Below, piece by piece: positions 16,652 through 26,574 of a stretch of 64,000 bases of DNA. The DNA is from Aurantimonas coralicida_A. Its GTDB lineage: Bacteria > Pseudomonadota > Alphaproteobacteria > Rhizobiales > Rhizobiaceae. A model generated the notes under the pieces. That model was given only the letters and a program-made list of their open reading frames with translations. It was not told the origin of the DNA and searched no databases. Position numbers and translations under genes: made by a program. Position 1 is the first letter of the stretch. Each line of letters begins with the position of its first letter. The stretch spans positions 51,124 through 115,123 of the forward strand of contig NZ_JAYXIH010000008.1 of NCBI RefSeq assembly GCF_036016755.1, read 5' to 3'.

Positions 16652-17187
16652 GGCGGCTGATCGCTTTCGCGGGCGGGGCTGATCGCCTCGTCCGCGTCGT
16701 CGGCGAGGCGGCGGCCTGGACCGGCCTCGTCATGGTGCTTTTGATCGGCTTCAACGTCTTCGCCCGATACCTGTTTTCCTATGGCTCCGTGGCGCTGCAG
16801 GAATCGGAATGGCACCTGTTGGCCGTCGGCGCATTGTTCGGCATGTCCTACGCTCTGAACCAGGGCGAGGAGGTCCGCGTCGACGTCCTCTATGCGGGAT
16901 TTTCGCCGCGCGCCAAGCGCCTCGTCGACTTGGTCGCCTCGCTGCTTCTTTTCTTCGTCTCTGTCGCCGTCGCTTATCTGTCGATCGGCTTCGTGCTGCA
17001 GAGCTATTCGCTCGGCGAGGGCTCGGCCGATCCAGGCGGCCTGCCGCTGCGCTGGGTGCTGAAAGCCTGCATCCCGCTCGCGTTCCTGCTTCTGGCCCTG
17101 CAGGCCCTGTCGAACCTCCTGCTGCTTGGCGCCGGTCTCCTCGACCCTGGCTTCACCAGCTCCCGCCGCCCCGCCTCCGAAAGCTGA
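16648..17187 (+). CDS. dctQ: TRAP transporter small membrane subunit
   Basis: Four-helix inner-membrane subunit of the TRAP transporter, 179 residues, matching the family's usual size. Helices are visible around TGLVMVLLIGFNVFARYLF, WHLLAVGALFGMSYAL, LVASLLLFFVSVAVAYLSIG and ACIPLAFLLLALQALSNLLL. The family motif Q-E-x-E-W appears as LQESEWHLL. ATG at 16648 overlaps the dctP stop by 4 bases and dctM starts 3 bases after the stop. Confidence 0.9.
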   Translation: MRRLIAFAGGADRLVRVVGEAAAWTGLVMVLLIGFNVFARYLFSYGSVALQESEWHLLAVGALFGMSYALNQGEEVRVDVLYAGFSPRAKRLVDLVASLLLFFVSVAVAYLSIGFVLQSYSLGEGSADPGGLPLRWVLKACIPLAFLLLALQALSNLLLLGAGLLDPGFTSSRRPASES

Positions 17188-17190
17188 TCC

Positions 17191-18516
17191 ATGCCAGTGA
17201 ACGAAATCCTCGCGCTGACGATGATCGGCGCGTTCTTCCTGATGCTGCTTGGCGGGCTGCCGGTGCCGATCTGCCTAGCCGTCTGCGGCTTCGTGTTCGG
17301 CTATCTCGGCTTCGGCTCGCTGCTCTTCGGCCTCCTGCCCGCCCGCATCTTCGGCGTCATCACCAATTACACCCTGCTGGCGCTGCCCTTGTTTATTTTC
17401 ATGGGCATCATGCTGGAGCGATCGAAGATCGCCGAGGATCTCCTCGAGGTCATCGGGCTTGCGATGGGTGGACTGCGCGGCGGCATGGCGCTGGCGATCG
17501 TTCTCGTCGGCGTCTTGATGGGCGCGGCGTCGGGCGTCGTCGGCGCCACCGTGGTCACCATGGGGCTGATCGCGCTCCGGCCGCTGATCGCGCGCGGTTA
17601 CGACAAGGGCGTCGCCGCCGGTGTCATCTGCGCCTCCGGCACGCTCGGACAAATCATCCCGCCGAGCCTCGTTCTCATCCTCTTGGCCGACATCATGGGC
17701 GAGTCGGTCGGCACGCTGTTCGCGGCCGCGCTGATCCCCGGACTGATCCTGGCGGGGCTCTTCGTCGTCTATGTGATCGGGCTGGGCATCGTCCTGCCGC
17801 ACAAGGTGCCGGCGCTGCCGCTAGCTGAGCGGCAGGCCGTGTCGGGCAAGCAACTGGCGGGCAAGCTTCTCAAGGTCGTCGTGCCGCCGCTGGTCTTGAT
17901 CTTCCTCGTTCTCGGCTCGATCATCGGCGGCGTCGCCGCCCCAACGGAGGCCGCTGCGATGGGTGCCGTCGGCAGCATCCTTCTGGCCCTGTTCTCCGGC
18001 CGGCTCAGCCTCTCCGTGATGACCGAGGTCGTGCGTGGCGCCTTCAAGACCAGCGCGATGGTGTTCTTCATCCTGATCTTCGCGCAGGTGTTCTCGCTCG
18101 CCTTCAGGGGGCTCGGCGGCGAGCGGCTGGTGCAGGACGCCTTCGCCTTCGTTCCCGGTGGGCTCAACGGCCAGATCCTGTTCCTGATGCTGCTCCTGTT
18201 CATCCTCGGATTCTTCCTGGAATGGATCGAGATCTCCTACATCGCGCTGCCGCTGTTCCTGCCGGTCCTCAAGGCTTCGGGCGTTGATCTGGCCTGGATT
18301 GCGATCCTCGTCGCGGTCAATCTCCAGACATCGTTCTTGACGCCGCCCTTTGGCTGGGCCCTGTTCTTCCTGAAGGGAGTCGCGCCGCCGGACCTAACGT
18401 CCGGCGAGATCTATCGCGGCGTGGTGCCGTTCATCGCGATCCAGCTGTTCGGGCTGTTTCTGGTGTTTCTGTTTCCCGCGACGGCGCTCTGGCTGCCGGC
18501 CGCGATCGGTTGGTGA
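17191..18516 (+). CDS. dctM: TRAP transporter large permease
   Basis: Sodium-coupled permease of the TRAP system, 441 residues, about 12 hydrophobic segments. Family motifs include PARIFGVITNYTLLALPLFIF, GVLMGAASGVVGATVVTMG, CASGTLGQIIPPSLVLILL and TPPFGWALFFLKGVAPP. It is the third gene of the transporter operon and is followed 6 bases later by an Ntn-hydrolase gene, linking uptake with hydrolysis of the substrate or of a derivative. Confidence 0.93.
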   Translation: MPVNEILALTMIGAFFLMLLGGLPVPICLAVCGFVFGYLGFGSLLFGLLPARIFGVITNYTLLALPLFIFMGIMLERSKIAEDLLEVIGLAMGGLRGGMALAIVLVGVLMGAASGVVGATVVTMGLIALRPLIARGYDKGVAAGVICASGTLGQIIPPSLVLILLADIMGESVGTLFAAALIPGLILAGLFVVYVIGLGIVLPHKVPALPLAERQAVSGKQLAGKLLKVVVPPLVLIFLVLGSIIGGVAAPTEAAAMGAVGSILLALFSGRLSLSVMTEVVRGAFKTSAMVFFILIFAQVFSLAFRGLGGERLVQDAFAFVPGGLNGQILFLMLLLFILGFFLEWIEISYIALPLFLPVLKASGVDLAWIAILVAVNLQTSFLTPPFGWALFFLKGVAPPDLTSGEIYRGVVPFIAIQLFGLFLVFLFPATALWLPAAIGW

Positions 18517-18522
18517 GACGAC

Positions 18523-20106
18523 ATGCTCCACAGCGCCAAAGGCCTCAATGGCTGCGTCACAGCGCCCCACGCGGCGGCCGCCCTCGCCGGCCGCGACATC
18601 CTCGCCAGGGGCGGCACCGCGATCGAGGCGATGGTGGCCGCCGCCGCAACCATCGCGGTCGTCTATCCGCACATGAACTCGATCGGCGGCGACGGCTTCT
18701 GGATCATCCAGAAGCCCGGCAAGCCGCCCGTTGGCATCTCGGCCTGCGGCCGCGCGGCGGAACTGGCCACGCCGGACTGGTACGCGGATCACGGCCACAG
18801 CGAGATGCCGACGCGCGGCGCCCACGCCGCGCTGACCGTACCGGGGACGATATCGGGCTGGGCCAAGGCGCTGGAGTTGGTGGACGGCGGCAGCCGGCTT
18901 AGCCTTGGCGACCTTTTCGCGAGCGCCATCGCCCACGCCCGCGACGGCATGGTCGTGACCGGCAGTCAGGCCGCCTATACCGAAGCCAAGATGGACGGGC
19001 TGAAGGACGTGCCCGGTTTCGCCGGCGTCTTCATGCCGCACGGGGCGCCGCCGCGCGAAAACGATGTCCTGAAACAGCCGGCGCTGGCGAACACCTTCGA
19101 GACCCTCGCCCGGGAAGGCCTCGATGCCTATTATCGCGGCAGCATCGCCAAGACGCACGGGGCATTCCTGGAAGCGTCCGGATCGCCGTTGCGGCTGTCG
19201 GATTTGGAGCGTTTCCACGCCGAGATCGTCGCGCCCCTGTCGGTCGAATTGTCGGTCGGCACCGTCTTCAACATGCCGCCGCCGACGCAAGGCGTGTCAT
19301 CGCTGATGATCCTCGCCCTGTTCGACCGGCTGAAAGTGACGCAGGCCGAAGGCTTCGACCATCTGCACGGGCTGATCGAGGCGACAAAGCAGGCATTCAT
19401 TATGCGCAATGCGGGGCTCGGCGACCCGGATTTCATGGACCCGCCGGCCGCCGACTGGCTCTCCGACGCCACGATCGATGAGATTCATGCCAAGATCGAC
19501 CGGCAGAGGGCGCTGGCTTGGCCGCACGAGCCCAAACCCGGCGATACAATCTGGATGGGCGCCGCCGACTGCGACGGCACCGTCGTCAGCTTCATCCAGA
19601 GCGTCTACTGGGAATTCGGCTCGGGCCTGACCTGCCCCGACACCGGCGTCTTCTTCCAGAACCGCGGTGCGGGCTTTTCCCTGACCCCCGGCCCCAATCA
19701 GCTCGGGTCGTTCCGGCGACCGTTCCACACGCTCAACCCGGCGCTCGCCCAGCTCAAGGACGGCCGTGTCATGGCCTACGGCACGATGGGCGGCGAAGGT
19801 CAGCCGCAGACCCAGGCGGCGATCTTCACCCGCTACGCGATGTTCGGCCAGGGTCTGCAGGCGGCTATAACCGCGCCGCGCTGGCTGCTCGGCCGCACCT
19901 GGGGCGACGCCACGACATCGCTCAAGCTGGAGGACCGTTTCGCGCCCGACCTCGTCGCGAAGCTGACCGCAAGCGGCCATGTCGTCGAAATGATCGAGCC
20001 GTTCTGCGATGCGGCCGGCCATGCCGGGGCGCTGGTCCGGCATCCCTCCGGCGTCATGGAAGGGGCAAGCGATCCGCGGGCCGACGGCGCGGCGGTGACG
20101 CTCTGA
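18523..20106 (+). CDS. Gamma-glutamyltransferase family Ntn hydrolase
   Basis: 527-residue member of the gamma-glutamyltransferase superfamily, made as a precursor that cleaves itself before a Thr. The likely nucleophile is Thr342 in PGDTIWMGAADCDG; the small subunit continues SFIQSVYWEFGSG. Other family marks are GGTAIEAMVAAAATIAVVYP, PGTISGWAKAL and GTMGGEGQPQTQ. No signal peptide is visible, unlike classical periplasmic enzymes, so it acts in the cytoplasm. It is the last gene of the TRAP operon. The oxamate amidohydrolase HpxW belongs to the same superfamily and is of similar length, so an amidohydrolase of a small imported carboxylic amide is a real alternative to glutathione or gamma-glutamyl hydrolysis. 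Confidence 0.85.
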   Translation: MLHSAKGLNGCVTAPHAAAALAGRDILARGGTAIEAMVAAAATIAVVYPHMNSIGGDGFWIIQKPGKPPVGISACGRAAELATPDWYADHGHSEMPTRGAHAALTVPGTISGWAKALELVDGGSRLSLGDLFASAIAHARDGMVVTGSQAAYTEAKMDGLKDVPGFAGVFMPHGAPPRENDVLKQPALANTFETLAREGLDAYYRGSIAKTHGAFLEASGSPLRLSDLERFHAEIVAPLSVELSVGTVFNMPPPTQGVSSLMILALFDRLKVTQAEGFDHLHGLIEATKQAFIMRNAGLGDPDFMDPPAADWLSDATIDEIHAKIDRQRALAWPHEPKPGDTIWMGAADCDGTVVSFIQSVYWEFGSGLTCPDTGVFFQNRGAGFSLTPGPNQLGSFRRPFHTLNPALAQLKDGRVMAYGTMGGEGQPQTQAAIFTRYAMFGQGLQAAITAPRWLLGRTWGDATTSLKLEDRFAPDLVAKLTASGHVVEMIEPFCDAAGHAGALVRHPSGVMEGASDPRADGAAVTL

Positions 20107-20328
20107 TAACCGCTCGTCGGTGAAGTCGCCGCCGACTGGGGCATTAGACCGCCCAATCCGCGTGAATTTACGACGTCGTTCGTGAACGTAATTGACCTAC
20201 GCTTGATCAGGTGTATGACCGTTCATCCGAGCACTCGCCCCCCCGATCGAGCTTTCCAGACGGTCGCCACGTAAATCCGAAGCGACCGCTCAAATTGTCT
20301 TCTTCGAAAAGAGTTCGCCGCGCGGCGG

Positions 20329-20616
20329 TTAGGTCACCGTCCTTTCGGCAAGGGTCAGGGCGTCCTCGACGCCGACGCCGAGGTAGCGCACCGTGCTCTC
20401 GATCTTGGTGTGGCCGAGCAGGATCTCCACCGCCCGCAGGTTGCCGGTCGCCTTATAGATGATGGACGCTTTGGTCCGCCGAAGCGAATGCGTGCCGTAA
20501 TCTTCCCGCCGTAGATCGATGGCCGTCACCCATTCATCGACGAGGCGAGCGTACTGGCGCGTGCTGATATGGGTGTCGTGATCTACGCGGCTGGGGAAGG
20601 CATAATCATCGATCGT
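20329..20616 (-). pseudogene. Tyrosine recombinase, C-terminal fragment
   Basis: On the minus strand, about 95 codons read IDDYAFPSRVDHDTHIST, ARLVDEWVTAID, YGTHSLRRTKASIIYKATG and LLGHTKIESTVRYLG. These carry the catalytic HxxR, His and Tyr of a tyrosine recombinase and closely resemble the C-terminal half of the intact enzyme at 38432-39064 (roughly four bases in five identical). The N-terminal half, with the first catalytic Arg and the Lys, is missing: the frame runs into amidohydrolase coding sequence at about 20615. It may be a relic of an integration or deletion event. Confidence 0.8.
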
Positions 20617-20980
20617 AATGATGGTCCGCTGCGGTGGTGCAGCCCGACATGAGAAGTTCGGTCAGCGCCAGCCGCGCCGACAGGCGGAAACTGTCCGGAT
20701 CGAGCCGCGCCCAGATCGGATAAAGGCTGGTCAGCCAGGGAAACAGCGCCTTGTCGGTCGCCGCCGGATGCGCCCGCGTCAGCGTCTGGTAGAAATGGTG
20801 GTGGGTGTTGATCAGCCCCGGCAGAACCACGTGCCGTGAGTCGAAGACCGCGTCGACCGGCCCGGACGGCGCGCCGCCCGAGGGCACCAGTTCGACGATC
20901 CGCCCATCCTCGATCACCATGCCGCCAGCCGCGCCGAAGGCAAGAATGGCGAGCGGCTGCTTCAGCCAGAGCCGTGTCAC
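20606..20980 (-). pseudogene. Amidohydrolase (8-oxoguanine deaminase / AtzB-like), truncated
   Basis: The first 120 or so residues of a metal-dependent amidohydrolase: LPGLINTHHHFYQTLTRAHPA contains the metal-binding HxH, and GCTTAADHHY follows. At HHY (about 20615) it ends abruptly at the recombinase fragment; a complete enzyme has about 450 residues and the remaining metal ligands, so this is inactive. The GTG start (20980) overlaps the ureG stop by 4 bases, so it was the last gene of ureE-F-G. Homologues deaminate 8-oxoguanine or hydrolyse triazine amines. Confidence 0.8.
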
Positions 20981-21609
20981 GCCGCGGACTCGACCATCGG
21001 CAGGCCGCCCTCAGCGGCGAGAAAGGCGAGAATGTCGCCGACGCCCTTGGCGCGCGACAGGTCGGCGAACAGCGTCGGGCGCGCGCTGCGCGCGCTGGCC
21101 GCGTCGGTCCGCATCCGTTCAAGATCGGCGCCGACATAGGGCGCCAGATCGGTCTTGTTGATGACGAGCAGGTCCGAGCGGCTGATCGCCGGCCCGCCCT
21201 TCCGCGGAATATCGTCGCCCTGACAGACCGAGATGACGTAGATCGACAGATCGACGAGGTCCGGCGAGAAGGTCGCGGCGAGATTGTCGCCGCCCGATTC
21301 CACCAGCACCAGATCGAGGTCCGGATGCCGCGCCCGCAAATCGCGGATCGCCGCGATGTTGATCGAGGCATCCTCACGGATCGCGGTGTGCGGGCAGCCG
21401 CCGGTCTCGACCCCGATAATGCGGTCGGAGGCGAGCGCCTGCAGCCGCACCAGCGCCTCGGCGTCCTCGCGCGTATAGATGTCGTTGGTGACGACCCCGA
21501 TCGACCATGTCTCGCGCGCCGCCTTGCAGAGCTTTTCTACCAGCGTCGTCTTGCCGGAGCCGACCGGCCCGCCGATGCCGACCCTGAGCGGGCCGTTTGT
21601 GTGGATCAT
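20977..21609 (-). CDS. ureG: Urease accessory GTPase
   Basis: SIMIBI-class GTPase that drives nickel insertion into urease, 210 residues. P-loop GGPVGSGKTTLVE at about residues 13-25, metal-binding motif GGCPHTAIREDAS (conserved Cys and His), LVESGGDNLAATFSP and the base-recognition motif NKTDLAPYVGA are all intact. There is no His-rich N-terminus, so nickel must be supplied by UreE, whose gene lies two genes upstream. Start at 21609 overlaps the ureF stop by 4 bases. Confidence 0.96.
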   Translation of the reverse strand: MIHTNGPLRVGIGGPVGSGKTTLVEKLCKAARETWSIGVVTNDIYTREDAEALVRLQALASDRIIGVETGGCPHTAIREDASINIAAIRDLRARHPDLDLVLVESGGDNLAATFSPDLVDLSIYVISVCQGDDIPRKGGPAISRSDLLVINKTDLAPYVGADLERMRTDAASARSARPTLFADLSRAKGVGDILAFLAAEGGLPMVESAA

Positions 21610-22349
21610 GACCGGAAGAGCCTCGTTCGGAGCGTCTCATGCCGCATTGCGGCGATGTCGGAACCTAGCGCCGCCGAACCCAGATCGTCCAGCGTCGATC
21701 GCGCGGCGCGTTCGGCCGTCGCCTGTATGACCGGCTCCAGCCACCGCATCACCCGAACCGCGTCGCTCTGCGCCAGCGGAACCAGCCGCACGGCGGCCGA
21801 AACCAACGATGCCGCGAAGCCGTGAGCATAGCCGAGCAGCGTATCGGCGAGCGGCAGTCCAGCGCTGGCTGCCAGGCGTCCCGCCGCGACGGGGTAAGAC
21901 TCGGCCGCGCTGTTTTCCTCACGCCCCCCGACGTGTCCACCCAGCCCGGACGCACCGAGCCACGGCCGCGATGCCTCCGCGAAGGCCGTGCCCAACGCCA
22001 GCGTCTCGGCGCGCCGTTCGGCGCTTCCCGCCAGCGCCAGTGCCAATTCGGCCACGGCGGCAAGTCGGCCAGCGTCTCCGTCCTTGACGGCGTGCCACGC
22101 TTCGGCAAGTAACACACCATCGTTCCAGCCACTGCCACGGTCGAGCAGCACCGCGATCCAGTCGGTGACGCTGTCAGCGTCGGCGAGCAGCCCCTCGGCG
22201 ACCACCGTCTCCAACCCGTGCGACCACGCGAAGGCCCCGATGGGAAAGGCCGGCGAAAACAGCGTCAGCAGTTGCGGCAGATGCGCGGTGGCGGCTTCGC
22301 CGTCCACGCCAAGCGCCTCTGGCGTCGTCGAGGGGGGGATACGATTCAC
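21606..22349 (-). CDS. ureF: Urease accessory protein
   Basis: All-helical accessory protein forming the UreD-F-G complex on apo-urease, 247 residues. Family marks are LLTLFSPAFPIGAFAWSHGLE near the N-terminus and the C-terminal LGSDIAAMRHETLRTRLFRS, which contacts the UreG partner. It overlaps ureE upstream and ureG downstream by 4 bases each. Confidence 0.93.
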   Translation of the reverse strand: MNRIPPSTTPEALGVDGEAATAHLPQLLTLFSPAFPIGAFAWSHGLETVVAEGLLADADSVTDWIAVLLDRGSGWNDGVLLAEAWHAVKDGDAGRLAAVAELALALAGSAERRAETLALGTAFAEASRPWLGASGLGGHVGGREENSAAESYPVAAGRLAASAGLPLADTLLGYAHGFAASLVSAAVRLVPLAQSDAVRVMRWLEPVIQATAERAARSTLDDLGSAALGSDIAAMRHETLRTRLFRS

Positions 22350-22822
22350 CGGATTGGGGTCTCGGGCGAAGGCTCGTGGTCATGATCATGGCCGTGCGCC
22401 TCATAGGCGCCGCCTTCCGGATCGAACCCGGCCTCGATGTCGGTGATCGTCGCACCGAGGCCCGACAGCATCTCGCGAATGACCGGGTCGCGGCGGATCA
22501 GGATGCATTCGCCCAGAAGCTGCGCCGGCAGATGGCGATTGCCGATCTGCCAAGCCAGAATGAGCAGATGCCGGGCGTCCTTGCCGCGAACGTCGTAGAG
22601 GTCTTCGGGCTTGGCCCGCACCCCAATCGACCGGCCGTCGTCGAGACGGATCGCGTCGCCATCCCTGAGCAGGGTCGCCTCGGGCAGATCGAGCAGGAAA
22701 GCGATGCCGTCGTCCGACACCATCGCCATGCGCCGGCGATGCCGCGCCGTCTCGTCGAGCGTGATCGTATCGGCGGCGTCCGTCCATTCGCCCGCGCGCT
22801 TGACCGAAGTGCCAAGGATCAT
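22346..22822 (-). CDS. ureE: Urease accessory protein, nickel metallochaperone
   Basis: Nickel carrier for urease, 158 residues. The peptide-binding N-terminal half (DTITLDETARHRRRM, GIAFLLDLPEAT) is followed by the metal-binding half with the conserved His in QIGNRHLPAQ, and a short His-rich tail HGHDHDHE at the end. It is the first gene of ureE-F-G, with 110 bases between it and the opposing gene at 22935. Confidence 0.94.
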   Translation of the reverse strand: MILGTSVKRAGEWTDAADTITLDETARHRRRMAMVSDDGIAFLLDLPEATLLRDGDAIRLDDGRSIGVRAKPEDLYDVRGKDARHLLILAWQIGNRHLPAQLLGECILIRRDPVIREMLSGLGATITDIEAGFDPEGGAYEAHGHDHDHEPSPETPIR

Positions 22823-22934
22823 TCAATCTTCCTACTTCCGCATGCTAGCGCGCCCTGTCGCCTTTGCAGCGACGATACGGCGGCGACAAGCAAGCCGCCA
22901 CCCCCAAGCCGCGCACCAGGCATGAGGAGCCGCC

Positions 22935-23567
22935 ATGCCGCTGCAAAACCGGGTGACCCCGCTGGGAGAGATCATCGCCGATCCGGCTCGGGGCACGCTG
23001 ATGGGCAATCGCGGCATTCTGCACGATCACGATCGAAAACTCGGCCAGAGCCGCTGGAAGCACAAGGCTTGGATTGCCTGCGCCCTCGCCTTTCGCGGCA
23101 GGCGGCGCACGCCGATGACGCAGGGCCGCTACACCGAACTGTTCTTTCTCGACGAAGCGACGGCGCTGGCCGCCGGCCACCGCCCTTGCGCCGAATGCCG
23201 GCGCGCCAGCTTCGATGTCTACCGCGCCGCCTGGGCGACGGCCCATCATCTCGACGCACCGCCCTCGGCCAAAGCCATGGACGACGCGCTCCATGCCCAT
23301 CGGGTCAAACCGAGGTTGCGCGAGCAAGTGCATCATACGAGGGCGGCCGCAGATGTCCCGGACGGCGCCTTCGTGCTGGTCGACCGCGCGCCATGGCTGG
23401 TCTGGAAGCGCCGCCTGCTGCGCTGGAGCCCCAGCGGCTATGACCGCGTCGGCAGCCTTCCCGGCGGCCGGCTGGCCGTGGTCACGCCGCAACCCGGTGT
23501 CGAGGCCCTTGCCGCCGGCTATCGCGTCACTGTCCATGACAGCGCCAGCGATCTTGTCGGGGACTGA
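22935..23567 (+). CDS. Conserved protein of unknown function
   Basis: 210-residue cytoplasmic protein facing the urease genes, with AGGAG 7 bases before its ATG. The opening PLQNRVTPLGEIIADPARG and TLMGNRGILHD are a pattern I associate with a conserved hypothetical family of Alphaproteobacteria, and RPCAECRR with nearby His (HHLDAPP) suggests a small metal site. No signal peptide, membrane segment or known catalytic motif is seen. Its opposite orientation between ureC and ureE means it does not belong to the urease operon. Confidence 0.75.
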   Translation: MPLQNRVTPLGEIIADPARGTLMGNRGILHDHDRKLGQSRWKHKAWIACALAFRGRRRTPMTQGRYTELFFLDEATALAAGHRPCAECRRASFDVYRAAWATAHHLDAPPSAKAMDDALHAHRVKPRLREQVHHTRAAADVPDGAFVLVDRAPWLVWKRRLLRWSPSGYDRVGSLPGGRLAVVTPQPGVEALAAGYRVTVHDSASDLVGD

Positions 23568-23590
23568 ACCAGTTGGCCCCGACGCATGTG

Positions 23591-23809
23591 TCAGTCGGTC
23601 TCGGGGTAGAAAGTCTCATCGAGAATCTGATCGATCGTGAACGGGCAATCCTGCGGGAAGATTTCCTCGGGCAGACCGGTCTCGCCAGCAGCCTTCAAGC
23701 AGGCGTCAGGATATTCCTCGTGGACGATCTGGCTCGGATAGCTTGCGAGACTGGGACTAGCGATGATGTCACGGCCTATCCGTCGGGGAAGGTTCGGCCG
23801 TGGACCCAA
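23591..23809 (-). pseudogene. DUF29-family remnant (C-terminal 60-70 residues)
   Basis: The minus-strand frame ends with PDACLKAAGETGLPEEIFPQ followed by DCPFTIDQILDETFYPE, the characteristic C-terminus of DUF29 proteins, which are normally about 140-150 residues. The N-terminal half is missing because the ureC stop lies only 3 bases upstream of this open frame. No ribosome site is visible. It looks like debris left by an insertion between ureC and ureE. Confidence 0.6.
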
Positions 23810-23811
23810 TT

Positions 23812-25524
<1,713 letters not shown>

Positions 25525-25744
25525 GGGCGATCTCGCGTCGAGGGCCGGAGAGGATCGGCGCTCCGCGCCGTCCGTCGCTGCGTCGCACCATTCAAGACCA
25601 TAAGTCGGTCGCGAAAGCTTGTCTTCCCCGATTTGTCGGGATCGCGCAGACTGCCGGCGCGTTCCTGGATGGACCGACCGCCATCAGCGATCGCGCGCGG
25701 CTGTCGCCGATCACGATCGACCATTTGCCGGAAAGGAGTGTCCC

Positions 25745-26071
25745 GTGTTTCGTTTCGCGCTGCTCGCGGCACTCTTTCTGCCGACGCCGGCCGTCGCCCA
25801 GCCGTTCGATCCCGGCCTGATGGGAGACGTGCCGGGAATGTCGATGGCCGGCTTGCCGATCGTTGGCGCGCCGCACCCGCCAGCCGGTCCGCGTATTCCT
25901 GGCGCCAAAGTCTTCGGCGACAGCTATCTGTGGCCGGTCGTTCCCGCTTCGGGCGCGGCGCCAACGTGCCGAACGAGCTCAGGGCGATGGAGGGCCGCTC
26001 CGATCTCAACAGCGTCAATGCCGGCGCTTTCGCTCGCGGCGGGCCAGGCGCCATCGGCCGCAGCGCGGTGA
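25745..26071 (+). CDS. Small secreted protein of unknown function
   Basis: GTG at 25745 follows a strong ribosome site (AAAGGAGTG). The 108-residue product begins with a clear signal peptide (FRFALLAALFLPTPAVAQP) and is then rich in Gly, Pro and Met. From about 25965 the plus-one frame (ANVPNELRAMEGRSDLNSVN) looks more protein-like than the annotated C-terminus, so a frameshift near that point is possible. Opposite orientation to ureC and the CMD gene. Not recognised. Confidence 0.45.
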   Translation: MFRFALLAALFLPTPAVAQPFDPGLMGDVPGMSMAGLPIVGAPHPPAGPRIPGAKVFGDSYLWPVVPASGAAPTCRTSSGRWRAAPISTASMPALSLAAGQAPSAAAR

Positions 26072-26164
26072 CGCGCGGGCGCTCGCCCGGCTCGCACCGG
26101 GCGATCATTCGGCGATCGCCAAAGCAGTCGACGCCGAAATAGCGAGTCTTCACGCGCGCCTCGA

Positions 26165-26563
26165 TCAGGCCAGAAACTCGGGATCGACCGGCACTTGCAG
26201 GGCGTCGGACAGTTGGTTGGTCTTGCCGGCGAGGCCAACAATTGCCAGAAGCTCGCCGTATTGATCGGCCGTCATGCCCTTGGCCCGCGCCGCTGCGGTG
26301 TGCGAATGCGCGCAGTAGCCGCAGCCATTGGTCACCGAGACCGCGATGTAGAGCATCTCCCGCGTCAGCGGATCGAGCGCGCCGGGCGCGATCATCACCG
26401 CCTTCACCTCCTCCCAGGTCCGCTTGAGCGTCCGGGGATCCGCCGCCAGCACCCGCCAGAAATTGTTGACGAAGTCAGTGCCCCGCGTCGCGCGGATATC
26501 GTCGAACACCGCGCGAACTTCGGCACAGGCTTGCTCGTCGGAAACAATCGGCGCGGTCGCCAC
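26165..26563 (-). CDS. Carboxymuconolactone decarboxylase / AhpD-like protein
   Basis: 132-residue AhpD-like helical protein. The redox motif CGYCAHSH (GCGYCAHSHTAAARAKGM) provides a CxxC and a proton-relay His, as in alkylhydroperoxidase AhpD. GTG at 26563 has GAGGGGG upstream. It lies 11 bases after the cyclase gene, with which it forms a unit. Peroxide or thiol redox chemistry is the family function; a role near urease is unknown. Confidence 0.8.
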   Translation of the reverse strand: MATAPIVSDEQACAEVRAVFDDIRATRGTDFVNNFWRVLAADPRTLKRTWEEVKAVMIAPGALDPLTREMLYIAVSVTNGCGYCAHSHTAAARAKGMTADQYGELLAIVGLAGKTNQLSDALQVPVDPEFLA

Positions 26564-26574
26564 GGCGTCCCCCC

